Source of the DNA: Ephydatia muelleri
Taxonomy: Eukaryota; Porifera; Demospongiae; Spongillida; Spongillidae
Direction: 5' to 3'
Length of the DNA stretch: 64,000 nucleotides
Assembly (NCBI GenBank): GCA_013339895.1
Contig: JABACO010000007.1
Location: forward strand, 8,214,717-8,278,716
This document shows positions 63,891 through 64,000 of this stretch, one piece after another. The notes beneath the pieces were generated by a model. The model was not told where the DNA came from and did not search any database. It saw only the letters and a list, made by a program, of their open reading frames with translations. A program made the translations under genes and the position numbers. Each line of letters starts with the position of its first letter. Position 1 is the stretch's first letter.

Positions 63891-64000
63891 CCTCGTTCCT
63901 TAGGCCCCACTGTTAGGGACGAAGGATAGCAAGATATCCTCAGGAACCCATGAAATGTGATTCGATTTGTGGCCATGACGACGTGGAGAAGGCTTGCAAG
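63891..64000 (+). repeat. Start of the next U2 repeat unit
   Basis: Matches 62243-62353. It is cut by the window end, so its U2 gene lies outside. Confidence 0.85.

Overview
The window looks like nuclear DNA of a marine invertebrate, most likely a sponge (a demosponge would fit). This is inferred from gene content and style: animal-type genes with many short exons and introns from about 56 bp upward, a talin-type FERM gene, actinoporin-like genes, a Schlafen-type AlbA gene, an FGF-like beta-trefoil gene, a U2 snRNA gene, and a dense, varied load of DNA transposons, LINE debris and microsatellites. A cnidarian or another early-branching animal cannot be excluded. All gene models were read by eye from splice sites and phase; nothing was searched.

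Layout. 0.5-2.5 kb: 5' exons of a sugar-lactone (L-gulonolactone) oxidase on the minus strand, running off the left edge. 3.9-5.7 kb: two divergently transcribed actinoporin-like genes. 6.5-16.4 kb: a decayed transposon whose N-terminal half resembles the N-terminal region and RING/zinc module of RAG1 (N-RAG-TP-like). It is split by a second element, which is itself split by a Ginger-type DNA transposon with both TIRs and a 4-bp target duplication. 17.7 kb: a single-exon secreted beta-trefoil (FGF-like) gene. 19.3-26.9 kb: a hAT deletion derivative with an 8-bp target duplication, LINE remnants, a MITE, and a 1.1-kb TIR element with a TAA target duplication carrying an unknown zinc-ribbon protein. 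27.6-43.65 kb (minus): a gene of more than 30 exons for a protein of about 1,100 residues with two talin-like FERM modules joined by a Ser/Thr-rich linker. Its largest 3' intron holds another TIR element and LINE debris. 44-51.7 kb: repeats, microsatellites and one orphan exon. 51.7-56.35 kb (minus): exons of a Schlafen-type AlbA domain gene. 56.9-60.2 kb (plus): a 14-exon transposase-like gene, open from end to end. 62.2-64 kb: one unit of a tandem repeat of about 1.65 kb containing a U2 snRNA gene; the next unit starts at the right edge.

How things fit together. The actinoporin-like pair share one 0.7-kb intergenic region and probably one promoter. The Schlafen-type and transposase-like genes are also head to head. 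Most of the rest is transposon strata with dateable nesting. The three things most worth following are the U2 gene, whose branch-site-recognition segment is rewritten while its helices keep compensatory changes; the tandem-FERM gene; and the RAG1-N-terminus-like transposon.
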